The translations under genes and the position numbers were made by a program. DNA of 64,000 nucleotides from Tuwongella immobilis (lineage in GTDB: Bacteria; Planctomycetota; Planctomycetia; Gemmatales; Gemmataceae): NCBI RefSeq assembly GCF_901538355.1, contig NZ_LR593887.1, forward strand, positions 3,076,920 through 3,140,919, read 5' to 3'. Below, piece by piece: positions 39,320 through 50,014 of the stretch. Position 1 is the first letter of the stretch, and each line of letters opens with the position of its first letter. The notes under the pieces are model-generated. The model was given only the letters and a program-made list of their open reading frames with translations. It was not told where the DNA came from and did not search any database.

Positions 39320-39472
39320 GGGAGTTCCCTCAAGTGGAATGTGGCAGAGTTTTAGGAGATTGGATCGATGAATCGAGAGTGAAGTGCCGCCGATCAAAAT
39401 ACGAACTCGAACTCAATGGATCGGATCGGCTCCACTTCGCGAGGACAATCGCAGTGGAATGAGACGATTTCG

Positions 39473-39522
39473 CATCCGGGCATTCGGGCGAAACCGGGTT
39501 GATTTCGCAGAACGCCCGGATG
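39473..39522 (-). terminator. Hairpin downstream of eno
   Basis: CATCCGGGC (39473-39481) and GCCCGGATG (39514-39522) are perfect complements, 34 bases past the eno stop in its direction of transcription. The loop is long (32 bases) and no T-run follows, so it is a possible transcript-end structure rather than a clear intrinsic terminator. Confidence 0.45.
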
Positions 39523-39555
39523 GAGTCGTGTGAGCCGATTGGCGACGAGGATCGA

Positions 39556-40860
<1,305 letters not shown>

Positions 40861-40939
40861 CTATTCCTACGAGCGAGTGGAGAAAATGACGGACCCTCGC
40901 AGTTGGGATACAGCCCTGAAGAAGAAGGTCAAGGAGGGT

Positions 40940-41455
40940 TCATCCGAACAGCAACAGGATATTCCAACTCGGCGTCTGGGCAAAGCGACAACCCAACTCG
41001 AAATACTTGCCATTCCAGCGGGTATAACAGATTTCGATCGGCACCCAGGGAATGGTATCTGGCGCATTTTCGGCTTTGACTTGCAGGACACATCCCGGCG
41101 GATAGTTTTCATGGGATGCCAGCCGCAGGCCCGTTGTGGAGCGATCCACGACGATGACCCGATTGGGTTTCATCCGTTCGGATTCGATGGTCAGCAACAC
41201 CGGGATGGGATTGCCACTGCGACGAACGGCCGTGCGGCGTTCCACTCCGCGTGCGGGAGTTGAGGTCTGTTCGAGTTGGAAATCGGCAGTGGACATGAGC
41301 CGGGGCCGATTATCAAATTCTTGCACGGCGACATTGGAGCGTCGCTGTTTGTTTCGTGGCTTGGTGAAAATTGCAATGCCCAAAGCGGCCAGCATGACAC
41401 CGACGCCGATTTGGATCGGGGTTCCAAAATGATACCAGAATAACCGCCAGTCCAT
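40940..41455 (-). CDS. Membrane-anchored PilZ domain protein
   Basis: The start at 41455 (GAGGTGATGTCTCG upstream) gives 171 residues. A membrane helix near 15-32 (IQIGVGVMLAALGIAIF) precedes a linker and a PilZ domain with RRTAVRRSG (the RxxxR-type c-di-GMP contact) and, 30 residues later, VVDRSTTGLRLAS (the D/NxSxxG motif), ending in a beta-barrel-like stretch. It probably binds cyclic di-GMP and links it to a membrane process. Target unknown; it is 85 bases upstream of eno on the other side. Confidence 0.82.
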   Translation of the reverse strand: MDWRLFWYHFGTPIQIGVGVMLAALGIAIFTKPRNKQRRSNVAVQEFDNRPRLMSTADFQLEQTSTPARGVERRTAVRRSGNPIPVLLTIESERMKPNRVIVVDRSTTGLRLASHENYPPGCVLQVKAENAPDTIPWVPIEICYTRWNGKYFELGCRFAQTPSWNILLLFG

Positions 41456-41510
41456 CGAGACATCACCTCACGCGATGCAAGCCTCGTCGGGATGTCGGTT
41501 CGTCGAACGA

Positions 41511-41762
41511 TTACGAGACGCCACTGTCTGCAGGGACTCGACGGGGCATCGCACCACGTCGCAGCGAATAGCGCGACGATTGGATTCGACGAGACGACCG
41601 AGAGCTTTCGGTTTCGATTGTGGATTCCAACTCATCCAGCACCGGACAGCCTTGCAGTCCTTCGCAGCAATGAATCGATCCAAAACCACTGCATTCCGGG
41701 CAAGGGCGTGGGGTACCTTGCACGAATGACCATTGTTTGCCGTGACACATCGGGCAAATCAT
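41511..41762 (-). CDS. Small protein with DnaJ-like zinc-binding cysteines
   Basis: From ATG 41762, 83 residues. It has MICPMCHGKQWSFVQGTPRP and CPECSGFGSIHCCEGLQGC, a C-x2-C...C-x2-C-x-G-x-G pattern like the CxxCxGxG zinc repeats of DnaJ. A Ser/Arg-rich basic tail follows. It is likely a zinc-ribbon protein; the tail could bind nucleic acid. It lies upstream of, and on the same strand as, the PilZ gene, separated by 55 bases. Confidence 0.6.
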   Translation of the reverse strand: MICPMCHGKQWSFVQGTPRPCPECSGFGSIHCCEGLQGCPVLDELESTIETESSRSSRRIQSSRYSLRRGAMPRRVPADSGVS

Positions 41763-41926
41763 GATGTCGGTTCCTGGTGTTGGATTTGGAGTGATCCGGA
41801 CAATTCGCATCCGCGCTACGAACCGGATAACCCCAAAACTTCACCAATTTTACTCACATGATGGAATCGGAGACAACCCCGTTTTTTGCTCGGGGCGCGA
41901 AAATTCAGAAAAGGATTCGCAAATGA

Positions 41927-43270
41927 TTATAGCCGAGCGACTTTTCGGCCCAAACTGGCACGCAATCGATGCCGATCTTGCGGGGGAATCGGATTTTCGC
42001 GGAGATCCAACATCGATAATTTGGGCAATTGGGCCAACCGGCGTTGTGCGATCACTTCCGCGCCGGCAAATCCGACATCGTTTTGTCGCAAATCCAAGGT
42101 GTGCAGGTGGGACAGCGGCGATTCGGTATGCGCCAGTGCGGTCGCGGCTGCATCGCCCAGATAATTCTTTCGCAGCAATAACGAGCGAAGCTGGGTGACA
42201 TGCGGGGATTGCGAGATGGCCACCAAACCGGCATCGGTCAAGCGATTGCTCGATAGATCGATTCGCCGCAACTGATGCAGCGTCGAACTGGCCGCCAACG
42301 CTTGGGCACCTCGAATCCCGATCTGATTTCCCCGAAGATCGAGCTGTGTGAGACTTGGCAATCCTGCCGAGGCGGCGAGAATCTGCGCCCCGTGGCTGCC
42401 GAGTTTGCAGCGTTCCAATGATAGCACCGTGAGCGAATCCAGACAGTTTGGCAACCCAAACGCATCGATTCCGGCCGATCCCAATGCAGTCTGATCGAGT
42501 TTCAGCATGCGAAGATTGCGCAATCGGCCGCTGCGGATGAGTGCCGCGATGGCTTCGCCGTCCAAGCCGGGGTGTTCCTCGGTCGTTTCACGATGGTGGC
42601 TGACTTCCAGAGAGTGAAGTTCCGCTAATCCCGGCCAGGCAATCAGATCCTCCATGCAGCGATTGGTTAAATTCTGCTTCTCGAAATGCAGGTGCTTCAA
42701 CTGCGTAAGTTGCTCCGATTCGAGCAGGATTCGCAATCCGCTGTGGCCCAGTCCCGGTTCGGAATAGCGTGCCGGTTCAAACTCCAGGCTTTGGATTTGC
42801 CGCAGTTGTTCGCAGATGAACAGGGCTTTGAGTTGCTCGCGATCGCTTGTCCCGAGTCGAAACCGCAATTGAGTCAGGGGGAACGCGCGGAATAATTCGT
42901 GTCGGTAGCGAAGAAAATCAGGGACGGTGACGGTTACACAATCAATCAGCCCGCGATGAAAGCGATAGCCCAAAATCGCTTTGGTGAAGGCGGCCTGTTG
43001 GGATTCCGGGATCGCATCGCGAACCGCGCGTCGAAACCAGGCTTCCCCGAACTGATTGAGCAGGCGGAGTTCTTCGGCACGGAGTTCGCGTTCGCAATCG
43101 GCATTCCAGCGAATGGTGTGCAAGCCCATCTGAACGCGAATGAATTCGGCCCGCGCATCGGCATCGGGACTATTCCCATGATCGACCAGCCAATCAGCGA
43201 AGATCCAACGGAGGTCATCATCCGCTGGATTCTCACGAATCTGGGCATAGACGTTCTCATGGGAGTTCAT
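41927..43270 (-). CDS. TIGR02996 domain plus leucine-rich repeat protein
   Basis: The 447-residue protein begins with the planctomycete TIGR02996 domain (VYAQIRENPADDDLRWIFADWLVDHGNSPDADARAEFIRVQ). About ten leucine-rich repeats of the RNI type follow (for example LRNLRMLKLDQTALGSAGID and LRSLLLRKNYLGDAAATAL). The same pairing is expanded many-fold in Gemmata-like genomes and is a good lineage marker. No signal peptide or membrane segment is seen, so it should act in the cytoplasm as a protein-binding scaffold; its partner is unknown. Confidence 0.9.
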   Translation of the reverse strand: MNSHENVYAQIRENPADDDLRWIFADWLVDHGNSPDADARAEFIRVQMGLHTIRWNADCERELRAEELRLLNQFGEAWFRRAVRDAIPESQQAAFTKAILGYRFHRGLIDCVTVTVPDFLRYRHELFRAFPLTQLRFRLGTSDREQLKALFICEQLRQIQSLEFEPARYSEPGLGHSGLRILLESEQLTQLKHLHFEKQNLTNRCMEDLIAWPGLAELHSLEVSHHRETTEEHPGLDGEAIAALIRSGRLRNLRMLKLDQTALGSAGIDAFGLPNCLDSLTVLSLERCKLGSHGAQILAASAGLPSLTQLDLRGNQIGIRGAQALAASSTLHQLRRIDLSSNRLTDAGLVAISQSPHVTQLRSLLLRKNYLGDAAATALAHTESPLSHLHTLDLRQNDVGFAGAEVIAQRRLAQLPKLSMLDLRENPIPPQDRHRLRASLGRKVARL

Positions 43271-43487
43271 TCGGGGAGTCCTCGATTAGACGGGGTGAAT
43301 CCGCTTCACCCAGATTGGATAGGGGGTGTTTGTATCAGGTTTCCTCGGGGGATACTAAGGGTTTTTCCGGGTTCTTCGCGGACTTCAGTCAAACCGCGCG
43401 AAATTGGGAAAAATGGCGTGAGTGGTGGAAGTGACTATAGATGGAAAAGAACCACTCGGAATCGATCTTTGGCGTTGAGGAATCATC

Positions 43488-44519
43488 ATGAGTTTGACGG
43501 AATCCCCCGCTGGCGTTCGCTCGGAATCTGCCCACATCAGCCCACGGTGGATGCGGATCGTTCTGAAACTCGCGGGCGTTTACAATCTGCTTTGGGGGAG
43601 TTGGGTCGTCTTTTTCCCGACCCTTTCGTTCGCGCTGTCGGGGATGCAGAAGCCGGAGGTGCCATTGGCGTATCCCCAACTATGGCAATGCATTGGGATG
43701 ATCGTCGGCGTGTATGGGATCGGCTACTGGCTCGCATCGCGAGACCCGATTCGACATTGGCCGATTGTCTTGGTCGGCTTTTTGGGCAAGATTTTTGGAC
43801 CGATCGGTTACGTTGATGGCGCGATAAAAGGCGATTTACCCTGGTCAACCGGCTGGACCAATTTATTCAATGATGTCATCTGGTGGGTGCCATTCGCTCT
43901 CATTTTGCGGGCAGCGTTTGAGCGTTGGCGATCGGAGTCCGAAGCCGCTCCGCCCAAACCCGTGACAGAAGCGATGGCATCCGCACGAACTTCGACGGGT
44001 GAATCGCTGGCAACCTTATCGCAGCGTCAAAAATTGCTGGTGGTATTCCTTCGACATACGGGATGCACCTTCTGTCAAGAGGCATTGATCGAATTGCGAC
44101 AAGTGCGGGACCATTTTGCGAAACTGGGCGATTCGGCTCCTCAGATCGTGCTGGTTCATCTGGGACAGGTTCATCAAGGGCAGGCGACCTTCGCACGCGC
44201 CGGGCTGGACGATTTGCCACAAATCAGCGACCCGGATGCGGAATTGTATCGCAGCTTCGGCCTTGCTCGCGGCACACTGGGACAACTCTTCGGCTGGCGT
44301 TCGTTTGTGCGCGGGTGGGAGGTCGTTCGCAAGCATGGCAAGGGGATTGGCCCGCTCGTGGGGGATGGCTTCCGAATGCCCGGAATTTTCTGGGTTGAGG
44401 ATGGGAAAATCGTCAAAGCATTTCGGCATCAGACGGCTTCCGATCGCCCCGATTACGCGGCGTTTATGGACTGTCCGACGCCGAAAATCGACGAATCGGA
44501 ATTGGCTGCGAAGGGGTGA
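43488..44519 (+). CDS. Membrane protein fused to AhpC/TSA peroxiredoxin-like domain
   Basis: From ATG 43488 (GAGGAATCATC upstream), 343 residues. The first 150 residues have three or four membrane segments (VYNLLWGSWVVFFPTLSFAL, CIGMIVGVYGIGYWLA, WPIVLVGFLGKIFGPIGYV, VIWWVPFALILRAAF). Residues about 180-335 form a thioredoxin-fold domain with the active-site C-x2-C in RHTGCTFCQEALIELRQV and the ends PGIFWVEDGKIVKAFRH. This is like SelL/AhpC-TSA proteins. A membrane-tethered peroxide or disulfide reductase is likely. The fusion of both parts in one chain is notable; the next gene starts 6 bases after its stop. Confidence 0.8.
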   Translation: MSLTESPAGVRSESAHISPRWMRIVLKLAGVYNLLWGSWVVFFPTLSFALSGMQKPEVPLAYPQLWQCIGMIVGVYGIGYWLASRDPIRHWPIVLVGFLGKIFGPIGYVDGAIKGDLPWSTGWTNLFNDVIWWVPFALILRAAFERWRSESEAAPPKPVTEAMASARTSTGESLATLSQRQKLLVVFLRHTGCTFCQEALIELRQVRDHFAKLGDSAPQIVLVHLGQVHQGQATFARAGLDDLPQISDPDAELYRSFGLARGTLGQLFGWRSFVRGWEVVRKHGKGIGPLVGDGFRMPGIFWVEDGKIVKAFRHQTASDRPDYAAFMDCPTPKIDESELAAKG

Positions 44520-44525
44520 TGGACC

Positions 44526-45794
44526 ATGGCGGAAGCGAAGGTATGGATCGTCGGGGCCGGACTTGCGGGATTGGCCACGGCTCGAAGATTGGCCCAATGT
44601 CAGATCCCGTTCGGGATTCTGGAAGCCTCGGATGGAGTGGGCGGGCGAGTCCGTACCGACGTGGTCGATGGATTTCGCCTCGACCGTGGCTTTCAGATTT
44701 ACTTGGACGCCTATCCCGAAGGTCGCCGCGTGCTGGATCTTCCGGCGTTGAATTTGAAGCCGTTCACCCGTGGAGTCAAGATTCGTCTGCAAGGCAAATT
44801 CCAAACGCTGGTTCACCCACGCGAAGGAATGCTTGAAACGCTCCGTGGCGGTCTTGGCTCCATCGGGACGTTCCGCGACAAATTGCGATTGCTCCGCTTG
44901 GCCTACGAATTGACCCGCGGCAAACTCGACGAGCAACTGGCCAAACCCGACGGATTAACCCTCGATTATCTTCGTTGGCACGGAAAATTTACGCCGAACA
45001 TGATCGAACGATTCTTTCGTCCGTTCCTTCGTGGCGTGTTTCTGGAACCGAATCTGACGACATCCAGCCGCATGTTTCGCTTCGTCTTTCGGATGTTCGT
45101 TCGGGGGAATGCTACCGTTCCGGCACTAGGAATGCAGCAGATTCCCGAGCAAATCGCGCGATCGCTGCCCGCGGATTCGATTCGCTTCTCGACTCGGGTG
45201 CAGGGAATTGAACCGAATCGAATCATGCTCCAATCGGGCGAACGGATCGACGCCAAGGCGGTGGTCGTGGCCACGGAGGGACCCGAAGCCAATCGCTTGC
45301 TTGGAGAATCGAGTTTGCCGCAGGTGCGATCCTGTGGCACGATCACACTTTATTTCGCGGCCAACCATCCGCCGGAATCGCGGCCCATTCTCGTGCTGAA
45401 CGGTGAAGGGCAGGGGATTGTCAACAATCTGGTGGTGATGAGTGCCGCCTCGGCAGAATACGCACCGGCGGGGCAGTCACTGGTGAGCGTGTCGATCGTC
45501 GGAATCCCCGACCGAACCGATGCGGAGCTGGATGCCCAAGTCCGCGAGGAATTGCGCGGCTGGTACGGCGAGGGGGTCACGGGGTGGCGGCTGTTGCGAA
45601 TCGATCGGATTCCGCATGCGCTCCCGGAACAGCCAACGGATTGGCTGGAGCCGGCCCGACGATCGGTTCGGCTGCGACCCGGGTTGTACGTCTGCGGCGA
45701 TCACCGCGATTTGGCATCGATCGATGGTGCCTTGACCAGCGGATTTCGATGTGCCCAGGAACTATTGGAGGATCTGCATACCAAGCGGATCTGA
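44526..45794 (+). CDS. FAD-dependent oxidoreductase (protoporphyrinogen oxidase-like)
   Basis: The 422-residue flavoprotein starts with the dinucleotide motif VWIVGAGLAGLATARRLAQ and the family block ILEASDGVGGRVRTDVVDGFRLDRGFQIY. Its amine-oxidase/phytoene-desaturase type end reads RPGLYVCGDHRDLASIDGALTSGFRCAQEL. It probably oxidises an isoprenoid, porphyrin or amine substrate. It is 6 bases after the peroxiredoxin fusion gene, so the two are likely co-expressed, and its 3' end overlaps the HAD gene on the other strand by 33 bases. Confidence 0.88.
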   Translation: MAEAKVWIVGAGLAGLATARRLAQCQIPFGILEASDGVGGRVRTDVVDGFRLDRGFQIYLDAYPEGRRVLDLPALNLKPFTRGVKIRLQGKFQTLVHPREGMLETLRGGLGSIGTFRDKLRLLRLAYELTRGKLDEQLAKPDGLTLDYLRWHGKFTPNMIERFFRPFLRGVFLEPNLTTSSRMFRFVFRMFVRGNATVPALGMQQIPEQIARSLPADSIRFSTRVQGIEPNRIMLQSGERIDAKAVVVATEGPEANRLLGESSLPQVRSCGTITLYFAANHPPESRPILVLNGEGQGIVNNLVVMSAASAEYAPAGQSLVSVSIVGIPDRTDAELDAQVREELRGWYGEGVTGWRLLRIDRIPHALPEQPTDWLEPARRSVRLRPGLYVCGDHRDLASIDGALTSGFRCAQELLEDLHTKRI

Positions 45795-46550
45795 GCCGCT
45801 CAATATCGGCTCCAATTCCGCGAGTTGTCGAATGGTCTGCACCTGCCCGTTGGGATCGCCTTTCGGTTGCAGCCAAACGGCCTGAAAACCCGCTGCTTGG
45901 GCACCGAGCACATCGTTTTGCAGATCATCGCCCACGAATAAAATCTGGTGGGCAGGGATCTGCAATCGCTGTTGAACGGCCTCAAAAAATCCAATCGCCG
46001 GTTTCCGCCATCCCACCAATGAGCTGATGATGAGATTGTCCCGAAGTCGAGCCAATTCGGGGAGTTCGCTCATGACCCGTTGCAATCGGGAGTCGTAGTT
46101 CGACGCCATCGCCAATCGGAAGCCGCGCTGATGCAACCGCTCCAGCAATTCTGCGGTTCCGTCGGGGACGCGCCAGGCCGCACCACGGGAATAGTGGCCG
46201 AATAAATCCGCGAATGCCGCCTGGGGATCGGCGACATCATCCAGACTATGCGAGACGATCTCCCACCAGCGCTGGCGCTCGCGTTCTTCGCTCGTCTGCC
46301 ACTGCGCGGCTTGGTCGATCTGTTCCTGAATGGCGTAAGCATGGCGAAAGGCGGCCTGCAATTGCGGAACGGGTTTGCGACTTCCGCCATGACGCTCGGC
46401 CACATCGCCATACACTTCGGTGATCGACGGATTCGGGAAAATCACCGTAGCGACCGCATCGAAAACAACGGCTCGAATCTCGTTCCATGCGGGGGAATTC
46501 TCAGGGACTCCCTGGACGGATGACGGCGAATTCGGCATGATACCCACCAT
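45762..46550 (-). CDS. HAD superfamily hydrolase (HDHD3-like)
   Basis: The 262-residue phosphatase-like enzyme has motif I VVFDAVATVIFP, where the second Asp of DxD is replaced by Val as in the HDHD3-type FDAVGTL group. The other blocks are ASNYDSRLQRVMSEL (motif II), GWRKPAIGFFEAVQ (Lys of motif III) and LFVGDDLQNDVLGAQAAGFQAVWL (motif IV). The cap domain lies between 40 and 130. With one missing Asp the acid/base role is altered, so catalysis should be tested. ATG 46550 or ATG 46538 may start it; ribosome sites for both are weak. Confidence 0.85.
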   Translation of the reverse strand: MVGIMPNSPSSVQGVPENSPAWNEIRAVVFDAVATVIFPNPSITEVYGDVAERHGGSRKPVPQLQAAFRHAYAIQEQIDQAAQWQTSEERERQRWWEIVSHSLDDVADPQAAFADLFGHYSRGAAWRVPDGTAELLERLHQRGFRLAMASNYDSRLQRVMSELPELARLRDNLIISSLVGWRKPAIGFFEAVQQRLQIPAHQILFVGDDLQNDVLGAQAAGFQAVWLQPKGDPNGQVQTIRQLAELEPILSGSDPLGMQILQ

Positions 46551-46594
46551 ACTCCAAATGGAATCGGATAGATTCTGGGGATTCGAGGCTGTTC

Positions 46595-46942
46595 ATGAGT
46601 GAGTCTGCGCCGAAGTCGGGCAACGAAGCCAAGCCCACGCCACGTCGTCGTCCCAAAGTGGATCGCAGCGAACTTCCTCTGAAAGCGTATTTACCGGAAA
46701 AAAATCGACCGGCCCGCTGGGCCTATCAATCGCTGATTTACTCATTGATTCCGGGGTTAGGGGTTCTGTTCCCAATCCCCGCAATGGTGTTTGGTCTGTT
46801 GGGCTGGCTGCGATCTCGTGGCAATGCCGAGGATGACGGCAATCTGCATGCCCGCGTGGCGATGTTTGCCAGCCCCGTGATTCTGGCCTGTCAAGCGGGC
46901 GGTTGGTGGTTGGTTGCAGATGGTTTGGGCTGGTTCGATTGA
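46595..46942 (+). CDS. Small membrane protein
   Basis: A 115-residue product: a Lys/Arg/Pro-rich start (GNEAKPTPRRRPKVDRSELP), then two membrane helices (YSLIPGLGVLFPIPAMVFGL and FASPVILACQAGGWWLVADG). The pattern resembles short DUF4190-like membrane proteins of planctomycetes. Divergent from the HAD gene; its end overlaps the next minus-strand gene by 52 bases. Confidence 0.6.
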   Translation: MSESAPKSGNEAKPTPRRRPKVDRSELPLKAYLPEKNRPARWAYQSLIYSLIPGLGVLFPIPAMVFGLLGWLRSRGNAEDDGNLHARVAMFASPVILACQAGGWWLVADGLGWFD

Positions 46943-47229
46943 TTCGCCTTCGGGCGATTCGAACGGCGTGGTTCCACCTTCGCCAGTGGCGGATTGCCCG
47001 CCCGCGATTTTGTCGTTGGCGCGGTGAGCGATTCGCGGCAAATGCGCGCGGCAATGGCGACTTTGAGCAGATGAATTCCGCCTCGGAAAATGATGAACCC
47101 CATGAACGCCATCGGGCCGGCCTCGAAAATCTGCCGATTCCGAAGAAATTGCAGATAACATAGCCCGAAAATCACCAATCCGACCGCCACCAGCAGCCAG
47201 CCAACGATTTCACGAATCCAACCGCTCAT
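46891..47229 (-). CDS. Small membrane protein
   Basis: A 112-residue product with two membrane segments (IVGWLLVAVGLVIFGLCYL and PMAFMGFIIFRGGIHLLKVA) and a basic, Asn/Pro/Gln-rich cytoplasmic-type tail. Its start overlaps the stop of the upstream gene (4 bases), so it is the last gene of the MoxR/DUF58 operon. No family recognised. Confidence 0.6.
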   Translation of the reverse strand: MSGWIREIVGWLLVAVGLVIFGLCYLQFLRNRQIFEAGPMAFMGFIIFRGGIHLLKVAIAARICRESLTAPTTKSRAGNPPLAKVEPRRSNRPKANQSNQPKPSATNHQPPA

Positions 47230-48056
47230 TTGCGTTCGCTCCGTTCGGATTGTTGTTCGACATCGTTCGCAATCAGGGGCTCAGGGCGTCCCGATCGATA
47301 CCATTGCCGCCAGTGATGCAACCGCTCTTGTTCGCGTCGGGTTTCCCACCAGAGGGCATCGCGGAGAATCATCGATGCCTCGTCGCGGCGCATATTTCGC
47401 CAACTGAGATAGCTCAGCACGACGTGCCCCACCATCATCGAACCGGCGATGCTCCAGACCGCGATCCAAAATCGCACCGTTGTCGATGGGAATCCGCGTG
47501 CGCCGATGGGGGGATAATACAGGAATACCCACCCGACTAAACTTGCCAAGGTGAAGACCACCCCTTGAATCAAGATCGATTTGACTTCGGAATCGTGTAC
47601 CGAGGTATTGGGACGCTGTGCGGGCGCATCCAGTGGCGGCTCATCGGGAATCGCAGTGCGATGAATCAACGGCCGCTCCAACGGGAAGGCTTGGCTGAGC
47701 AGTGAGTTCACGCGATATTGCGCGATGAGATAGACCAACACGGCTGCGGTGATGAGCAAATCCGTCAATTGCAGCGAGGGGACTTCTTCCACGAATGCGC
47801 GGGACATCGGCACGCCGGCGGGTGCCAGCATGAAATAAAAGCTCAAAATCAGCACCAAAATTGGGGCAAATGTCCAGCGGAATAGCAATCCTGGAATCCC
47901 CAGAAAAAGGCAAATCAACCCGCCTGCCAGTGCGTTTCGCTCGCCCAAGACGAAGAGCAGGAATAACAGCGCAGCGAAGCCGAGGTACAAATAGATGCGC
48001 AGGCCGGGCAGGGTCATCCGGTCGAAGACCATCTGAAAATTGCTGGATGGTTTCAT
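47226..48056 (-). CDS. Multi-pass membrane protein of the DUF58 operon
   Basis: The 276-residue protein has about seven hydrophobic segments, including GFAALLFLLFVLGERNALAGG, APILVLILSFYFMLAPAGV, LLITAAVLVYLIAQYRV, VVFTLASLVGWVFLYYPPI and MMVGHVVLSYLSWRN, with a charged tail. Both ends overlap its neighbours by 4 bases, placing it firmly in the operon with DUF58 and MoxR. Function unknown; a membrane partner of the complex built by MoxR is possible. Confidence 0.7.
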   Translation of the reverse strand: MKPSSNFQMVFDRMTLPGLRIYLYLGFAALLFLLFVLGERNALAGGLICLFLGIPGLLFRWTFAPILVLILSFYFMLAPAGVPMSRAFVEEVPSLQLTDLLITAAVLVYLIAQYRVNSLLSQAFPLERPLIHRTAIPDEPPLDAPAQRPNTSVHDSEVKSILIQGVVFTLASLVGWVFLYYPPIGARGFPSTTVRFWIAVWSIAGSMMVGHVVLSYLSWRNMRRDEASMILRDALWWETRREQERLHHWRQWYRSGRPEPLIANDVEQQSERSERK

Positions 48057-50005
48057 CCGATCCTCTGCGGTTGCCGCATGCGTTCCATCCGTTCCAGAAT
48101 GAGTTTCGGATTACTGTGCTGGGGAACCAGCAGCATCGCAATCCCGAGTCGTGCTAATTCGTGTCGGACTCGATCGGCCTGTCGATGGTAGTTGGCAATC
48201 ACTTGCTGACGGAGTTGCTTCTGTAAATCCGCGACTCGGAATGTCGGATTCACCGGTTGCGGCTCGAGTTCGAGCGGCTCGTGGGGTAACGGAATCCCAT
48301 CCATCCACGGACAAAGCACGATGATTTGGTGATGCCGAGCCCGTGCCACGCGAAGGGTGCGAATCAACGGCTCGAGCTGATCGGCAACCGCGATGCAATC
48401 GATGAGCAGGACAAACAGTTCGTGATCACGCGCCCGAGCGATTGCCTGCGATAGACCCGCGCAGAATTGATCGATCTTGGCCTCTCCCGCCTGGCGATCC
48501 GCTTGCCCATCCAGTTTCGGTAACGGTGGCAGCGGAATCTGATGTTGCTGCAAAAACAGTTGCAACCGTTGGCTGAAATAGGCGTCATCGTGCTGCATCC
48601 GCGCGATCGCACCGGCTGGCAGCGATTGCAATTCGGACAAGAGGCCCGCCAAACGCTTGCGTTGCCCCATTCGGAATTGCACGCCGGGGAGTAACCCTTG
48701 CAAGCCGTACAGCCCCCACAGGATGAGCGCCAATAATCCCGGAGAGAGACACAGCAAGACGAAAATCGGCAGAATCCACCGGTCGCTCCCGGCAAGCCCG
48801 CCGGCGAGTGCGGCGACTTGACTGCGCACCCACGGGAAGACAAGTAGCATCGGCGAGGCGAACAATGCGATCAGCCACTTCCCCCATCGGCTATCTAGTG
48901 CCGCATGCCAGTACATCCGCAAGGGCGTTGAATTGACTTCGCTTCGCAGCAAATCGGGATAGACTTCTTGGGCCAACGACCCTGCCAATGGCAAGAGTGG
49001 CGCCAGCGTCGTCGGGGCGGGGGTATCGTCATTGCTGGGCAGACTCGACAGCGCAAGTGATCGCATCAATTGCAACAAATGCTGTGAGGAGCGTGCGGGG
49101 CGGTGGATCGTCACCGATTGTTCGCGGACCAGCACCATGCCGACGAGATCCCGCCGCAAAATGGCTGCTTGAGCCACTGCGGAGACTAGTTCCATCACCT
49201 GTTGCAGGGGCGTGTTGCCCGGCGGACCTTGACGCATGCCCGAGGACGCATCCACGAATAGCGTGCAGCGAATCGGCACTTCGGCTTCGTACTCTCGGAC
49301 GATCAGGCGATCGCGGCGTGCGGATGCCTTCCAGGCGATGAGTTTGGGCGGATCACCGGGACGATAATCACGAAGATCGAGCAATTCGCTCCCGCTCCCG
49401 GGCCGACGATGCTCATGCGAACCAGGCGGCGGAAGTAAATTGAGTTTCTTATCGACCCGCGAATCACCCTCGGCATCCCGCAAAATCGGGAGAACCGGGA
49501 CAATCACGGGATCGCGGAGGCAGACCCTCCGATAGAAGAACCCCTGAAGGTCGGATAGTCGCAACTGGATTCCGTCAAAGCGAATGGTGCCAACGGCCTG
49601 CGTGCGAATGTGGTAGCGAATGGAGAGTTGCCGATCGCCGGGGTTGGCGAATCGGGTCAACTTGCCGTCAAGGTGTTCCACTGTGACCGGCAGAATCTCT
49701 TGGCACAGTGCCATCGGCAAGCCTGCGTCGTGCTCGCATTCGACGGTAACGGCAATTTCGGCTTCTCGGTTGGCCCACAACGACGGGACCGGGCGGCCAT
49801 CAACGATCACGAGTCGTCGGCATCGCAAATGTGGCAGAACTTGGGACAATCGCCACCGAAAGCGTGCCCATTCGCTGGCAAACCACACGAACAATGCCAT
49901 GGGCAGCACAAGCACGACGTTCTCGGATCGCTGCTCGATAATCAAGCTCAGCAGCATTAATCCCAGCACAATCAGCAGGAACCACCATCCACGAGAAGTA
50001 AGCAC
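48053..50005 (-). CDS. DUF58 domain protein
   Basis: The 650-residue protein begins with two membrane helices (WWFLLIVLGLMLLSLIIEQ, VLVLPMALFVWFASEW). The DUF58 signature follows (PGSGSELLDLRDYRPGDPPK and LIAWKASARRDRLIVREYEA) and then a von Willebrand A-like region with a D-x-S-x-x-M pattern (CTLFVDASSGMRQG). A second pair of membrane segments (LIALFASPMLLVFPWV, ILPIFVLLCLSPGLLALILW) and a helical C-terminal part close it. DUF58 and MoxR proteins act together, often in envelope or metallo-enzyme maturation. The length is about twice the usual (300-450) because of the extra C-terminal region. Confidence 0.88.
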   Translation of the reverse strand: MLTSRGWWFLLIVLGLMLLSLIIEQRSENVVLVLPMALFVWFASEWARFRWRLSQVLPHLRCRRLVIVDGRPVPSLWANREAEIAVTVECEHDAGLPMALCQEILPVTVEHLDGKLTRFANPGDRQLSIRYHIRTQAVGTIRFDGIQLRLSDLQGFFYRRVCLRDPVIVPVLPILRDAEGDSRVDKKLNLLPPPGSHEHRRPGSGSELLDLRDYRPGDPPKLIAWKASARRDRLIVREYEAEVPIRCTLFVDASSGMRQGPPGNTPLQQVMELVSAVAQAAILRRDLVGMVLVREQSVTIHRPARSSQHLLQLMRSLALSSLPSNDDTPAPTTLAPLLPLAGSLAQEVYPDLLRSEVNSTPLRMYWHAALDSRWGKWLIALFASPMLLVFPWVRSQVAALAGGLAGSDRWILPIFVLLCLSPGLLALILWGLYGLQGLLPGVQFRMGQRKRLAGLLSELQSLPAGAIARMQHDDAYFSQRLQLFLQQHQIPLPPLPKLDGQADRQAGEAKIDQFCAGLSQAIARARDHELFVLLIDCIAVADQLEPLIRTLRVARARHHQIIVLCPWMDGIPLPHEPLELEPQPVNPTFRVADLQKQLRQQVIANYHRQADRVRHELARLGIAMLLVPQHSNPKLILERMERMRQPQRIG

Positions 50006-50014
50006 GCGCGGGCC

